From Lacrimispora sp. (GTDB taxonomy: Bacteria > Bacillota > Clostridia > Lachnospirales > Lachnospiraceae): a stretch of DNA of 33,673 bases. Positions 9,812-18,730 of this stretch are shown here, piece after piece (the first letter of the stretch is position 1; each line of letters begins with the position of its first letter). Made by a program: the position numbers and the translations under genes. Below the pieces are notes generated by a model. The model did no database searches, was not told the origin of the DNA, and worked only from the letters and a program-made list of their open reading frames with translations. The stretch covers positions 1-33,673 of the forward strand of contig JAQSYE010000073.1 in assembly GCA_029256305.1 (NCBI GenBank). Direction: 5' to 3'.

Positions 9812-10402
9812 TTAATTCTTACGTTCTGATAACTGCTTCCACTTGACGCCCAGGACAGGGGAAGAATATATCTTCATTTTTTCAATCAGACCCTGCGGTT
9901 GTGTATCCACCAGTAAAAGTTCCTTATTGGAAGGATTCATAAATCCTTCCGCAATGGCCACATCTATCATATTCAGCAGTGGATCAAAAAAGCGGCATAC
10001 ATTTAAAATTCCTACCGGTTTTTTATGAATACCAAGCTGTGACCAGCTGAGAACCTCAAACAGCTCCTCAAAAGTCCCAACTCCGCCGGGCAGTGCAATA
10101 AACGCATCTGCCAAATCAGCCATGGTCTTCTTTCTTTCATGCATATCATTTACTTCTATCAGAAGCGTCAGATCCTGATTGATGATCTGGCTGGGGAACA
10201 GTCCTGTTGGTATGACACCTGTCGCCTTACCACCATTTTCCAGCACTTCCTTTGCCAGTTCTCCCATTAATCCCACATTGGAACCTCCGTAAACTAACTC
10301 CATACCATTTTTACTTAGAATCTTACCCAGCTTTCTGGCACAGTCTTTATATTCCTCTCTGTTTCCAAGATTTGACCCTGAATAAACACAGACTTTTTTC
10401 AT
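9812..10402 (-). CDS. LOG family protein (TIGR00730-type, cytokinin riboside 5'-monophosphate phosphoribohydrolase-like)
   Basis: 'YGGSNVGLMG' and 'ALPGGVGTFEELFEVLSW' motifs; start at MKKVCVYSG (10402) supported by GGGAGG upstream. Confidence 0.92.
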   Translation of the reverse strand: MKKVCVYSGSNLGNREEYKDCARKLGKILSKNGMELVYGGSNVGLMGELAKEVLENGGKATGVIPTGLFPSQIINQDLTLLIEVNDMHERKKTMADLADAFIALPGGVGTFEELFEVLSWSQLGIHKKPVGILNVCRFFDPLLNMIDVAIAEGFMNPSNKELLLVDTQPQGLIEKMKIYSSPVLGVKWKQLSERKN

Positions 10403-10440
10403 GCGGTACCTCCCATTTGTTTTTCTAATTATTAATCCCA

Positions 10441-10469
10441 TTGACGCTGTGATCTGAAACCATTATAAT
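10441..10469 (+). promoter_or_regulatory. Predicted sigma-A promoter of the LysR gene
   Basis: TTGACG-N17-TATAAT. Confidence 0.75.
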
Positions 10470-10527
10470 CAGCTTAAGCTTATAAGTAAAATAGAGATTA
10501 AGTATGGGAGGTATATTAAAATTTTAT

Positions 10528-11415
10528 ATGTTGATTCCATTTGAACTTTACCGCATCTTTTATACCACAGCCAGGCTTGGGAGCATTTCAAAAGCTTCCA
10601 AAGAGCTTTTTACCTCTCAGCCAGCTGTCAGCTATTCCATAAAACAGTTGGAGGAAAAGCTGGGTGGCCAGTTATTTTTCAGGAATGCAAAAGGAGTTTC
10701 ATTAACTGCTGAGGGAGAAATACTGTACCAATATATTGAAAAGGGATGCTCTCTGATTCTTTCCGGCGAACGCAAATTCGGAGAATTAAAAGATATGACT
10801 TCTGGACAGCTGCGAATTGCTGTCTGCTCTGCCGTCTGTAAAAACGACCTTCGAAAGCCTATTACCCTTTATCATCAGCTGTATCCGAATATCCGCATCC
10901 ACGTCAGAGATGAATCCAGTTATGAAATCTCCAGACTTCTTGGCATAGGAGAAATTGATATTGGAATTATTAATTTTCAGGAAAATACGAAAGAACAGTT
11001 ACATATCGTCAAAAGAATAAATAAAGAAATGTGCTTTGTTGCAGGCAAGAAATACGAGGCGCTAAGCTTTGCCCCTATCTCACTTCGCACCCTCACAGAG
11101 ACGTGCCCTTTGATTGCGCTTCATAAAGGTGGCAGCACAAGGAATAATCTGGATCAATTTCTGCTCTCACATGAAATTTATAAAAATCCCCAGATAGAGT
11201 TAAACACACTGGAGCTGATTGTGGAGTTCGCCATAAACGGTTTAGGATCCGCCTGCGTAACAAAAGATTATGTAGCAAATGAATTGGCCGGTGGGCAGCT
11301 TTTTCTTATTCCTCTTTTAGAACCTCTTCCAAAGAAAAATCTGGCGGTTGTAATAAAAAAGGACATGCCGGTTTCCACTGCATCAGAAAAATTCTTAGAA
11401 CTGGTTCTCCAATAA
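10528..11415 (+). CDS. LysR family transcriptional regulator
   Basis: N-terminal HTH 'FELYRIFYTTARLGSISKASKELFTSQPAVSYSIKQLEEKLGGQLFFRNAKGVSLTAEG'. The ORF track starts at 10504; the exact start is uncertain. Confidence 0.93.
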   Translation: MLIPFELYRIFYTTARLGSISKASKELFTSQPAVSYSIKQLEEKLGGQLFFRNAKGVSLTAEGEILYQYIEKGCSLILSGERKFGELKDMTSGQLRIAVCSAVCKNDLRKPITLYHQLYPNIRIHVRDESSYEISRLLGIGEIDIGIINFQENTKEQLHIVKRINKEMCFVAGKKYEALSFAPISLRTLTETCPLIALHKGGSTRNNLDQFLLSHEIYKNPQIELNTLELIVEFAINGLGSACVTKDYVANELAGGQLFLIPLLEPLPKKNLAVVIKKDMPVSTASEKFLELVLQ

Positions 11416-11446
11416 GAGCGCTGCCATTCAAAAAGCTGCTGCTCTC

Positions 11447-12088
11447 CTAATACCCCAGACTTTGATCTACAATAATTACTTTAATCCGGTCTTTTATAAA
11501 CTGACCTGTTATTAAAACAAAATCATTGCAGATCCTTTCTTTGTGACTGCAGTCAATGCACCGTCCCAAATGCGTACACGGGGTTGACTTGCCCAGCCTC
11601 TTTGCATCGATGGGCGCTGCAATTTGCCGGGTTCTTTTAATTGCTTCGTCCAGATTTTCGGTGATTTTATTAACTCCTGCAATGGCGATCACCTGCCCTG
11701 GTCCATATAACATAGGGGCTACTCTGCTCCCATTTCCATCTATATTAAACAATTCACCTTTTTTAGTAATTGCATTCACTCCGGTAACAAACGTATCTGC
11801 CCGAAAATTCTGCAAATGCACTTCCCTTTTATCCTTTGCCGTCAGAGACGGCTGAAACTTATCCAGAAAATTAAGCTTCCGAATTCTTAAATAATCGAAA
11901 ATCCCCAGTTGATCCAATGTCACTGAATCGCCGCAGCCTACAGTTTCTCCATCTTTAATTAACTCATCCAAGAGAGAAATCAGTAAACGCTGATCATTGA
12001 CGTAATAGCCCGCCATTTTATTTTTATTAAGGTGATCAATGACCTCCATTACATGCTCAGGAACATTCTCGTTATTAAAATACATCAA
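11447..12088 (-). CDS. LUD-domain (lactate utilization/DUF162-like) protein
   Basis: 'VGCGDSVTLDQLGIFDYLR', 'ADTFVTGVNAITKKGELFNIDGNGSRVAPMLYGPGQVIAIAGVNKI', Cys-rich C-terminal segment. Confidence 0.88.
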   Translation of the reverse strand: MMYFNNENVPEHVMEVIDHLNKNKMAGYYVNDQRLLISLLDELIKDGETVGCGDSVTLDQLGIFDYLRIRKLNFLDKFQPSLTAKDKREVHLQNFRADTFVTGVNAITKKGELFNIDGNGSRVAPMLYGPGQVIAIAGVNKITENLDEAIKRTRQIAAPIDAKRLGKSTPCTHLGRCIDCSHKERICNDFVLITGQFIKDRIKVIIVDQSLGY

Positions 12089-12182
12089 TAAACTCCTTTC
12101 TTACTATCAATATGTTGTCTTTTGCTGCAGTTCATAAAACAGATTTTTAAATAATTGTAAATCCCAAACCACAAAAAAGCAA

Positions 12183-12217
12183 ATAAAAAACTGCCGGAGC
12201 ATACAACTACCGGCAGT
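12183..12217 (-). terminator. Terminator of the putP-type gene
   Basis: Minus strand ACTGCCGG-N12-CCGGCAGT followed by TTTTTTA. Confidence 0.85.
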
Positions 12218-12235
12218 CCTCACTATTCTGTTTTG

Positions 12236-13771
12236 TTATTTACTTACAGAATCAAATTCCTTATAGATTTCCCGATCAGGCTCCGGTGTCAACAGCGATA
12301 CAATAATAATTGCTGCACACGCTACAGTAAAAGCCGGAAGGAGCTCATATATATTAAAGATTCCGCCCAGAGGACGCACCAAGTATTTCCATATAAACAC
12401 CATTGCTCCTCCGGATACCATTCCTGCAACTGCCCCATAGAAATTACTTCTTTTCCAGAACAGGGCAAACAGCATTACAGGGCCAAAGGAGGCTCCAAAG
12501 CCAGCCCATGCAAAGGATACAATGGCAAATACCGAGCTATCTGGATCCCAGGCAAGAAACACTGCGATTAATGCCACTCCGATTACAGTCAGTCTGGCCG
12601 CCAGCATAGAAGTTTTATGACTTACCTTAAGCTTTAGGAAGTCCTGCATAAGATTCTGGGACACGCCCGATGCAGCTGTTAAAAGCTGAGAGTCAGCGGT
12701 AGACATGGTACATGCAAGAATGCCTGCAAGCACAATACCTGCCAATATGGAAAAAGCAAAACCATGACTTCCCAAAAGTCCTGCCAACCGGATAATAACG
12801 GTCTCCGCTTCCGATCCCGATGCGAATACCGGAATATGACCTGCGATAGAAACACTATAACCGATGATTCCAATGAGAATTGCCACAATCATGGATATCA
12901 CAACCCAGGTAGATGCAATTCGGCGGGAAGTCGTAAGCTTATTTTCATCACTGATTGCCATAAAACGAAGTAGAATATGAGGCATACCAAAATATCCCAA
13001 TCCCCATGCCAGTGTTGACACTATATTTAATATACCGTATGGGACGGATGTCTGACCTGCCATATTATGGGTTCTGCTCATGCTTAGATAACCTTCCAAA
13101 GCACCAGCATTCTCCATGACTTTGTCCCAGCCGCCAGAGACTGATATCCCGTAGAATACGATAATAATTAGTGAAATGCTCATAACAATACTCTGAACAA
13201 GATCCGTAGTGGAAACCGCCATGAACCCACCCATTACGGTATATCCAACCACTATAATTGCTCCAATAATCATTACCATGTGATAATCTACATGATACAG
13301 ACTGTTAAACAGCGTACCAATTGCCTTAAAACCGGAAGCAGTATATGGAATAAAGAAAACCAGAATGATTACAGCAGAGATGCACATCAAAATGTTTTTC
13401 TCATCCCGATAGCGTCGGGAGAAAAAATCCGGAATCGTAATGGTATTGCACACTACCGAATATCGGCGAAGACGTTTTGCAACCAAAAGCCAGTTTAAAT
13501 AAGTACCTGCTGCCAGACCAATAGCCGTCCAACCAGCATCAGCAATACCAGTCATGTAAGCAACACCCGGAAGTCCCATCAGCAGCCAGCTGCTCATATC
13601 AGATGCCTCCGCGCTCATGGCGGTTACTAACGGCCCCAGCTTCCTTCCTCCAAGATAAAACTCATCAGACGAGTCACCCCCGCCCTTCTTGCTGTAATAA
13701 AACCCGATATAGACCATTGCCGCCAGATAAACCAGAATGGCAGACAAAATACCAACTTGCCCTATACTCAT
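12236..13771 (-). CDS. putP: Sodium:solute symporter, PutP (sodium/proline) type
   Basis: 511 aa multi-TM SSS family; 'GGRKLGPLVTAMSAEASDMSSWLLMGLPG', 'STADSQLLTAAS'; RBS AAGGAGG. Confidence 0.9.
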   Translation of the reverse strand: MSIGQVGILSAILVYLAAMVYIGFYYSKKGGGDSSDEFYLGGRKLGPLVTAMSAEASDMSSWLLMGLPGVAYMTGIADAGWTAIGLAAGTYLNWLLVAKRLRRYSVVCNTITIPDFFSRRYRDEKNILMCISAVIILVFFIPYTASGFKAIGTLFNSLYHVDYHMVMIIGAIIVVGYTVMGGFMAVSTTDLVQSIVMSISLIIIVFYGISVSGGWDKVMENAGALEGYLSMSRTHNMAGQTSVPYGILNIVSTLAWGLGYFGMPHILLRFMAISDENKLTTSRRIASTWVVISMIVAILIGIIGYSVSIAGHIPVFASGSEAETVIIRLAGLLGSHGFAFSILAGIVLAGILACTMSTADSQLLTAASGVSQNLMQDFLKLKVSHKTSMLAARLTVIGVALIAVFLAWDPDSSVFAIVSFAWAGFGASFGPVMLFALFWKRSNFYGAVAGMVSGGAMVFIWKYLVRPLGGIFNIYELLPAFTVACAAIIIVSLLTPEPDREIYKEFDSVSK

Positions 13772-13837
13772 AACGTTCCTCCTTGTTACTCTCTTATTTC
13801 TGCTGTTATTAGTAAAAGCCCCAGCAACAATGGGTGT

Positions 13838-13866
13838 ATTATAGCATCAACAAAAATAGAACGCAA
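13838..13866 (-). promoter_or_regulatory. Predicted promoter of the putP-type gene
   Basis: Minus strand TTGCGT-N17-TATAAT, about 60 nt upstream of the start codon. Confidence 0.65.
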
Positions 13867-13988
13867 CGCAGAACAAAGTATAGACTAAATACTGTACTAT
13901 TCTTAAGATAATAAGTATTTCTCTTTAATTTACAATGGTTTTTGACTGAACTCATATTAATTATAATATTAATACAAGTATATTTAAA

Positions 13989-14579
13989 TTATTTTTTCGG
14001 CAGAAACCCGCTTAGAAACGATGGCAGAACGGATGAACTATACTGTCTAAGCGAATATTCTCCCCCACACAGGCACCAGTCATATAAAAGCGCCCGTTCA
14101 CAGAGAGCATATAGTTTCACCATTTCGCTCACGCTCATTTTAGTTCCAAGCTGCCCAGCCTCCTGTCCCTGGGCAATAATCTTTCTTAACAACTTATAAT
14201 AGGTTCGGTTATGGTCCAGCAAATGCTTCTCCCCATTTGTTATAAGCTGCGTGGACAAAAGTCTTGCCAGAAGATCAATGGAAATGCTGTTCTCTATCAT
14301 TGTAAATAACTCGCTGTTTAACATCAGTAATTTCTCCATAGCCGGAAGCTCCGGCTCCAGCTGCGTTTTCAATTCTTCGTATTTATCATCAAACAAAACA
14401 CTAAGAGTACTAAGAAGCGCATCCTTTCCATCAAAATAATGATAGAACGACCCTTTTGACGTCTTGGAAAGCTCTATGATTTCTTCCACTGTTGTATCTT
14501 CATATCCCTGTTCATAAAACAGCTTCCAGGCCGCGCTTACAATTTTTCCCCTGGTATTGCGCACACTTTTCTTCGCCAC
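13989..14579 (-). CDS. TetR/AcrR family transcriptional regulator
   Basis: 'RGKIVSAAWKLFYEQGYEDTTVEEIIELSKTSKGSFYHYFDGKDALL' HTH. Confidence 0.94.
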   Translation of the reverse strand: MAKKSVRNTRGKIVSAAWKLFYEQGYEDTTVEEIIELSKTSKGSFYHYFDGKDALLSTLSVLFDDKYEELKTQLEPELPAMEKLLMLNSELFTMIENSISIDLLARLLSTQLITNGEKHLLDHNRTYYKLLRKIIAQGQEAGQLGTKMSVSEMVKLYALCERALLYDWCLCGGEYSLRQYSSSVLPSFLSGFLPKK

Positions 14580-14692
14580 GAGACAATTCCTCCTTAATTT
14601 TCATCCTGAGATGAAATCACACGATTTAGTATATCATAGGATAGGAAAAATCGTCCATGAGTTAAATCCGTGAGCGCAGATCTGTACTCGTA

Positions 14693-14721
14693 GTGACATA
14701 GCCAAAACACTGTGGTACAAT
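14693..14721 (+). promoter_or_regulatory. Predicted promoter of the phosphotransferase gene
   Basis: GTGACA-N17-TACAAT. Confidence 0.5.
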
Positions 14722-14764
14722 GATTAGAACAAACAGATAGCACCTTAGAAAGGAACGGTGACAG

Positions 14765-15748
14765 ATGAACAGTCTGACAAAAAACACTCAATCAGAAGAG
14801 ACACTTCTTAGCCTTATTCATCACGCATTTCCACACGCAGTCTGTACCGGGATTGAAGAACTGACAGAAGGTTATTTTAATGTAGCCTACAAAATATCCC
14901 TGGAACATGCTCCATCCTGCATACTAAAGATTGCACCGCCTAAAGACGCCCTTGTAATGTCATATGAAAAAAATATAATGATGAGCGAAGTCCTGGCAAT
15001 GCACACAGTAAAGGAACAATCTGATGTACCAGCTGCAAAAGTGCTGTTTTATGATGACACCCTAAGCCTGATTCATGCTCCGTATTTTTTCATGGAGATA
15101 CTGGAAGGCGCCAGCTTCCACTCCATTCTTTCCAGTCTCTCCCCTGATGTTCAGTCAGCCTTACGAACAGAAGCCGGCACTTTAAACAGAAAAATAAACT
15201 GCATTAAAGGAAGTAAGTTCGGTTATCTGGGGCAGCCGTCTTTGCAGGGAAATGACTGGTTCCAGGTATTTTCCAATATGATAAAGCTTGCTTTTTCAGA
15301 TGGAGAACGTTTATCCATTGACTTAAAGATATCCAAAAAACAACTGTTTGAGAATTTAGAAAGATCCAAAGAACTTTTTGATGATATTAAAACCCCCGTA
15401 CTTGTCCACTGGGACTTATGGGATGGGAATATCTTTGTGAAAGACAATCAGATTACAGGTTTGATAGACTGGGAACGAAGTCTTTGGGCAGATCCCCTGA
15501 TGGAGGTGGGATTTCGAACCTATGGCTCAGACAGAGATTTTTACAAAGGTTACGGTATTGAACGTCTTTCAGAAAAAGAATACTTACGAGCTCTCTGGTA
15601 TGATGTCTACACCATGCTCCTGGTTTCTCAGGAATGTGATTACCGCCAATACGATACGCGAGATATGTATCACTGGGCCACCGGCCATCTGATTGATAAA
15701 TTCGAAGAGCTTCACCGCATCATACCTTCCACACAGGTAATTAAATGA
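14765..15748 (+). CDS. Aminoglycoside phosphotransferase (APH)-family enzyme, substrate unknown
   Basis: 'LVHWDLWDGNIFVKDNQITGLIDWERSLWADPLMEVGF' kinase catalytic/DxD region; RBS AGGAACGG. Confidence 0.88.
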   Translation: MNSLTKNTQSEETLLSLIHHAFPHAVCTGIEELTEGYFNVAYKISLEHAPSCILKIAPPKDALVMSYEKNIMMSEVLAMHTVKEQSDVPAAKVLFYDDTLSLIHAPYFFMEILEGASFHSILSSLSPDVQSALRTEAGTLNRKINCIKGSKFGYLGQPSLQGNDWFQVFSNMIKLAFSDGERLSIDLKISKKQLFENLERSKELFDDIKTPVLVHWDLWDGNIFVKDNQITGLIDWERSLWADPLMEVGFRTYGSDRDFYKGYGIERLSEKEYLRALWYDVYTMLLVSQECDYRQYDTRDMYHWATGHLIDKFEELHRIIPSTQVIK

Positions 15749-15749
15749 A

Positions 15750-16913
15750 TCAACGGTTTATCTTCCATCTTACAGCTGTAAAAGATGCCATCAGGGATAC
15801 AATCGGAATCGTCATCACAACTCCCAGGCTTCCCGAAATTCCCTGCATGATTTCGATTACCATGTTATTGGAATTGATAATCTGCAGATAAGGCAGTTCA
15901 TAGGCATAGTTTAACAACAGCGTGCTGACCCCGCTGCCCACAAATGCAAGAATCAAGGTGTTTACCATGGTTCCCATGGCATCTCTGCCTACATTCATTC
16001 CAGAGCGAAACAGCTCTTTTGTCCCCAGTTCAGGATTATTGGCATGTATCTCAAAAACAGTGGAAGATATGGACATTCCCACGTCCATGACTGCACCCAG
16101 AGCAGAAATCAGTAATCCGGAAAAAAGAAGTTCCCCCACCCGGATCCCGCGGATATTTTCCAGTACTGTCAATGACTCAATGTCAGATACATTGTACCCT
16201 GAGATATGGGATACCGCACCAAATAGATAGGCTGATACACCGGCAATGATAACTCCGCTCACGGTTCCGGCCACAGCACACAAAGTTTTTCCGGACCAGC
16301 CTCCCAGCAAATACATCGTGACAAAGGTAGTGATCGATGCAACCAGGACTGCTGCAAAAAATGGAGAATATCCCTTATAAATCATTGGTATGTAAAGCCA
16401 CACGATGCAGACAAAAGTAAAGATAAGTCCTACACAGGAATAAAAACCTTTCCAGCCCCCGATCACGCAGACCACCGCCAAAAATAGTAGTACAAATCCA
16501 AGAACAGCCCACTCCCGGTCCACGCTGTATACCGTATGGATGGCGATATCACCTGATACGCTTTGAATCACAATTACATTCATCCCCGGTTCACAGGCTG
16601 CGCCAAACAGATAACCATTGTTGCTGGTTGCCTCAACCATCTTGCCTTTCAGAGAACCGGAACGGATTTCAACTAAAACATTCTGCTGACCAGTCCTGCT
16701 GCCGTCTTCCTGCAAATTATCCGAAAGAACCTCCATAACCCGTCCACGTTCAAACGTTCTTCCTTGTGTGGATATCAGACTGGCTATATCTATCTGATTA
16801 AAACCAATTAGAAAAAGAATAAATACTGCCATAAATATTACAAATACGATCCACTGAAGCCACCTCTTTTCCTGCGTCATCCATGTGTGTTTTCCCTGCT
16901 GCTCAGATTCCAT
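15750..16913 (-). CDS. YibE/F family membrane protein
   Basis: 387 aa multi-TM; 'GAVMDVGMSISSTVFEI', 'GMNVGRDAMGTMVNTLILAFVGSG', 'SGSLGVVMTIPIVSLMA'. Confidence 0.9.
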   Translation of the reverse strand: MESEQQGKHTWMTQEKRWLQWIVFVIFMAVFILFLIGFNQIDIASLISTQGRTFERGRVMEVLSDNLQEDGSRTGQQNVLVEIRSGSLKGKMVEATSNNGYLFGAACEPGMNVIVIQSVSGDIAIHTVYSVDREWAVLGFVLLFLAVVCVIGGWKGFYSCVGLIFTFVCIVWLYIPMIYKGYSPFFAAVLVASITTFVTMYLLGGWSGKTLCAVAGTVSGVIIAGVSAYLFGAVSHISGYNVSDIESLTVLENIRGIRVGELLFSGLLISALGAVMDVGMSISSTVFEIHANNPELGTKELFRSGMNVGRDAMGTMVNTLILAFVGSGVSTLLLNYAYELPYLQIINSNNMVIEIMQGISGSLGVVMTIPIVSLMASFTAVRWKINR

Positions 16914-17007
16914 ATATGGGAGGCTCCTTTCTCACCTGTTACTTTTCCGGTTATACCCCCGGGACATTCAGACTCAGCCCTATGCCCCGGAGATTTTCAA
17001 ACCTCTA

Positions 17008-18519
17008 TTACCTTCTGGATGCGTTGGTCTTTTTTAGCTCGTAGGTATCATCAATTTTCTGAACCTTCCCGCCCGCAATCTCATAGGTATCAATTGCGAA
17101 GGTATTGCTGCTAATATGGATTACGGAATAAGTTGGATTCCAGTTCTGGCTTCTTGCTGCAATATAATCCTGTTTGCTTGGAATCAGTTCATAGAATTTG
17201 CTTCCTGTTGCAGAATTGGCTTCCATATAGAGTGTTCCATCCCCATTTGTTACACCCCCCGCCATTGTATTAGCAATGGTGTAACAATTGTTCTGGGCCT
17301 GATAAGCAGCGTCTGTATAAGGAAATACATTACCCGCCTCATCCTTTACATTATCCCAGTCAAAAAAATTATAATTGGAATGGGTCTTAGAATCAGACTT
17401 TAATAAATAGCTTCTGGAATAGGTATGGTCATGACCCTGCAGTACCACATCCACATCATATTTATCCATAAGGGGAGTAAGCTGGGTCCTGAGGACGATT
17501 CCGTCAGAATCAGAGTGATCAAGACCGCTTCCATAAATATCCTGGTGAATCATGACAACTCTCCAATTTGTTTTGGGATACGCTTCCACTGCCTGGCGAA
17601 TGGCCTGTTCATGCTCCGCACAATTGTAATTGTTCGTATTAAGTACGATATACAAAGCAGGACCATACTTATAAAAATAATCGCCTCCTGCAGTTGTTTT
17701 TCCCAACTGGGTATCATTGGGATTATTAAAATGCAGACTATAGCTTTCATTGGTGGAGTCATGGTTTCCGATTGTTGTAGAAACAGGAAGGGATTTCATC
17801 CAGTCTGCATTTAAAAATCCTGCATACTCCGTTTCATTTCCCATATCTCTTCCTTCTACATTTTTATTAATCTGGTCTCCGGCAGAAAGTATAAAACTGA
17901 TATCTGGATTCGCATTCATGGCAGTATTTAATGTCTTGTTCCAGCTAAAAGCATCATTGCGTGCTGCCGTATTTATCTCTGATTTGTTTTCCAGTTTATC
18001 TCCTCTGGAAGTGGTCTGCCCCTTTGAAGCACCGATTTGAGGATCTCCTACATAGAGCATGGAATAGCTGTTAAAATTATGGGTCTTAAAAGAAGAGGTT
18101 TGGGCAGGCTGACCTTTTTTAAAATACCGATAATAATATGTTGTGTTTTCAGAAAGAGAATCCACGGTTACCCGGTTGCTTAGATATCCCTCTACCGCCT
18201 GTACCGCATTTCCCTCATATGTAACGGACTGACTGAAATCACTGTTTTTTGATAATTCAATTCTGGGAGTTGCTGCTCCTTCATCCGTTTTTGAATACCA
18301 GGCAAAATTCAACTTTGACTCATCTGCTCCCGGTGTAAGAGCTATTTTTTCGTAATCACGACTCACTTCCCCTTCCCACTTCTGAGTCCATGCATCCCAT
18401 GCCTGATCAGTGGTAGCATCAGAAAAGTGCTCCGTTGCCGCATATACGTATCCCCCCGCTAATGCCGTTGCTATGGCAGCTAAAATAAAAGCAGCCGCAT
18501 AATTCTTTCTGCTCTTCAT
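17008..18519 (-). CDS. Secreted/anchored metallophosphoesterase with purple-acid-phosphatase-like N-terminal domain
   Basis: Metallophosphatase motifs 'VGDPQIG', 'SAGDQINKN', 'TIGNHD', 'MIHQDIYG', 'LQGHDHTYSRSY'; N-terminal signal/anchor; start at 18519 supported by AAGGAGG. Confidence 0.92.
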   Translation of the reverse strand: MKSRKNYAAAFILAAIATALAGGYVYAATEHFSDATTDQAWDAWTQKWEGEVSRDYEKIALTPGADESKLNFAWYSKTDEGAATPRIELSKNSDFSQSVTYEGNAVQAVEGYLSNRVTVDSLSENTTYYYRYFKKGQPAQTSSFKTHNFNSYSMLYVGDPQIGASKGQTTSRGDKLENKSEINTAARNDAFSWNKTLNTAMNANPDISFILSAGDQINKNVEGRDMGNETEYAGFLNADWMKSLPVSTTIGNHDSTNESYSLHFNNPNDTQLGKTTAGGDYFYKYGPALYIVLNTNNYNCAEHEQAIRQAVEAYPKTNWRVVMIHQDIYGSGLDHSDSDGIVLRTQLTPLMDKYDVDVVLQGHDHTYSRSYLLKSDSKTHSNYNFFDWDNVKDEAGNVFPYTDAAYQAQNNCYTIANTMAGGVTNGDGTLYMEANSATGSKFYELIPSKQDYIAARSQNWNPTYSVIHISSNTFAIDTYEIAGGKVQKIDDTYELKKTNASRR

Positions 18520-18690
18520 ACTTAAATCCTCCTTATACTCCACGTTTTGATATTCCGTCTAGATATTTTTTGAATGGAGGCGCCTCTCATTTTCTAAAGC
18601 ATAAAACGGCAGGTTATAATATTCAAGATACTTTGCCAAAGCTTTACAAACTATATCTGAAATTTACATGTAAACGCCGAAAATATCCAC

Positions 18691-18716
18691 AAAAAAAACA
18701 GGCTTTTCAGCCTGCT
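18691..18716 (-). terminator. Terminator of citrate synthase
   Basis: Minus strand CAGGCT-GAAA-AGCCTG followed by eight T. Confidence 0.88.
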
Positions 18717-18730
18717 TTTTAATTAGCAGA

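Noticed and set aside
13955-13974. TATTAAT-N6-ATTAATA inverted repeat between tetR and putP
   Set aside because: Purely A/T and short; expected by chance in this AT-rich spacer and has no GC stem or T tract to be a terminator.
14765-15748. Antibiotic resistance gene (aminoglycoside phosphotransferase)
   Set aside because: Only the general APH fold is supported; many such proteins act on small metabolites, so a resistance call is not justified.
18574-18590. GAGGCGCCTC palindrome upstream of the metallophosphoesterase
   Set aside because: Single short palindrome with no repeat elsewhere or clear promoter relationship.
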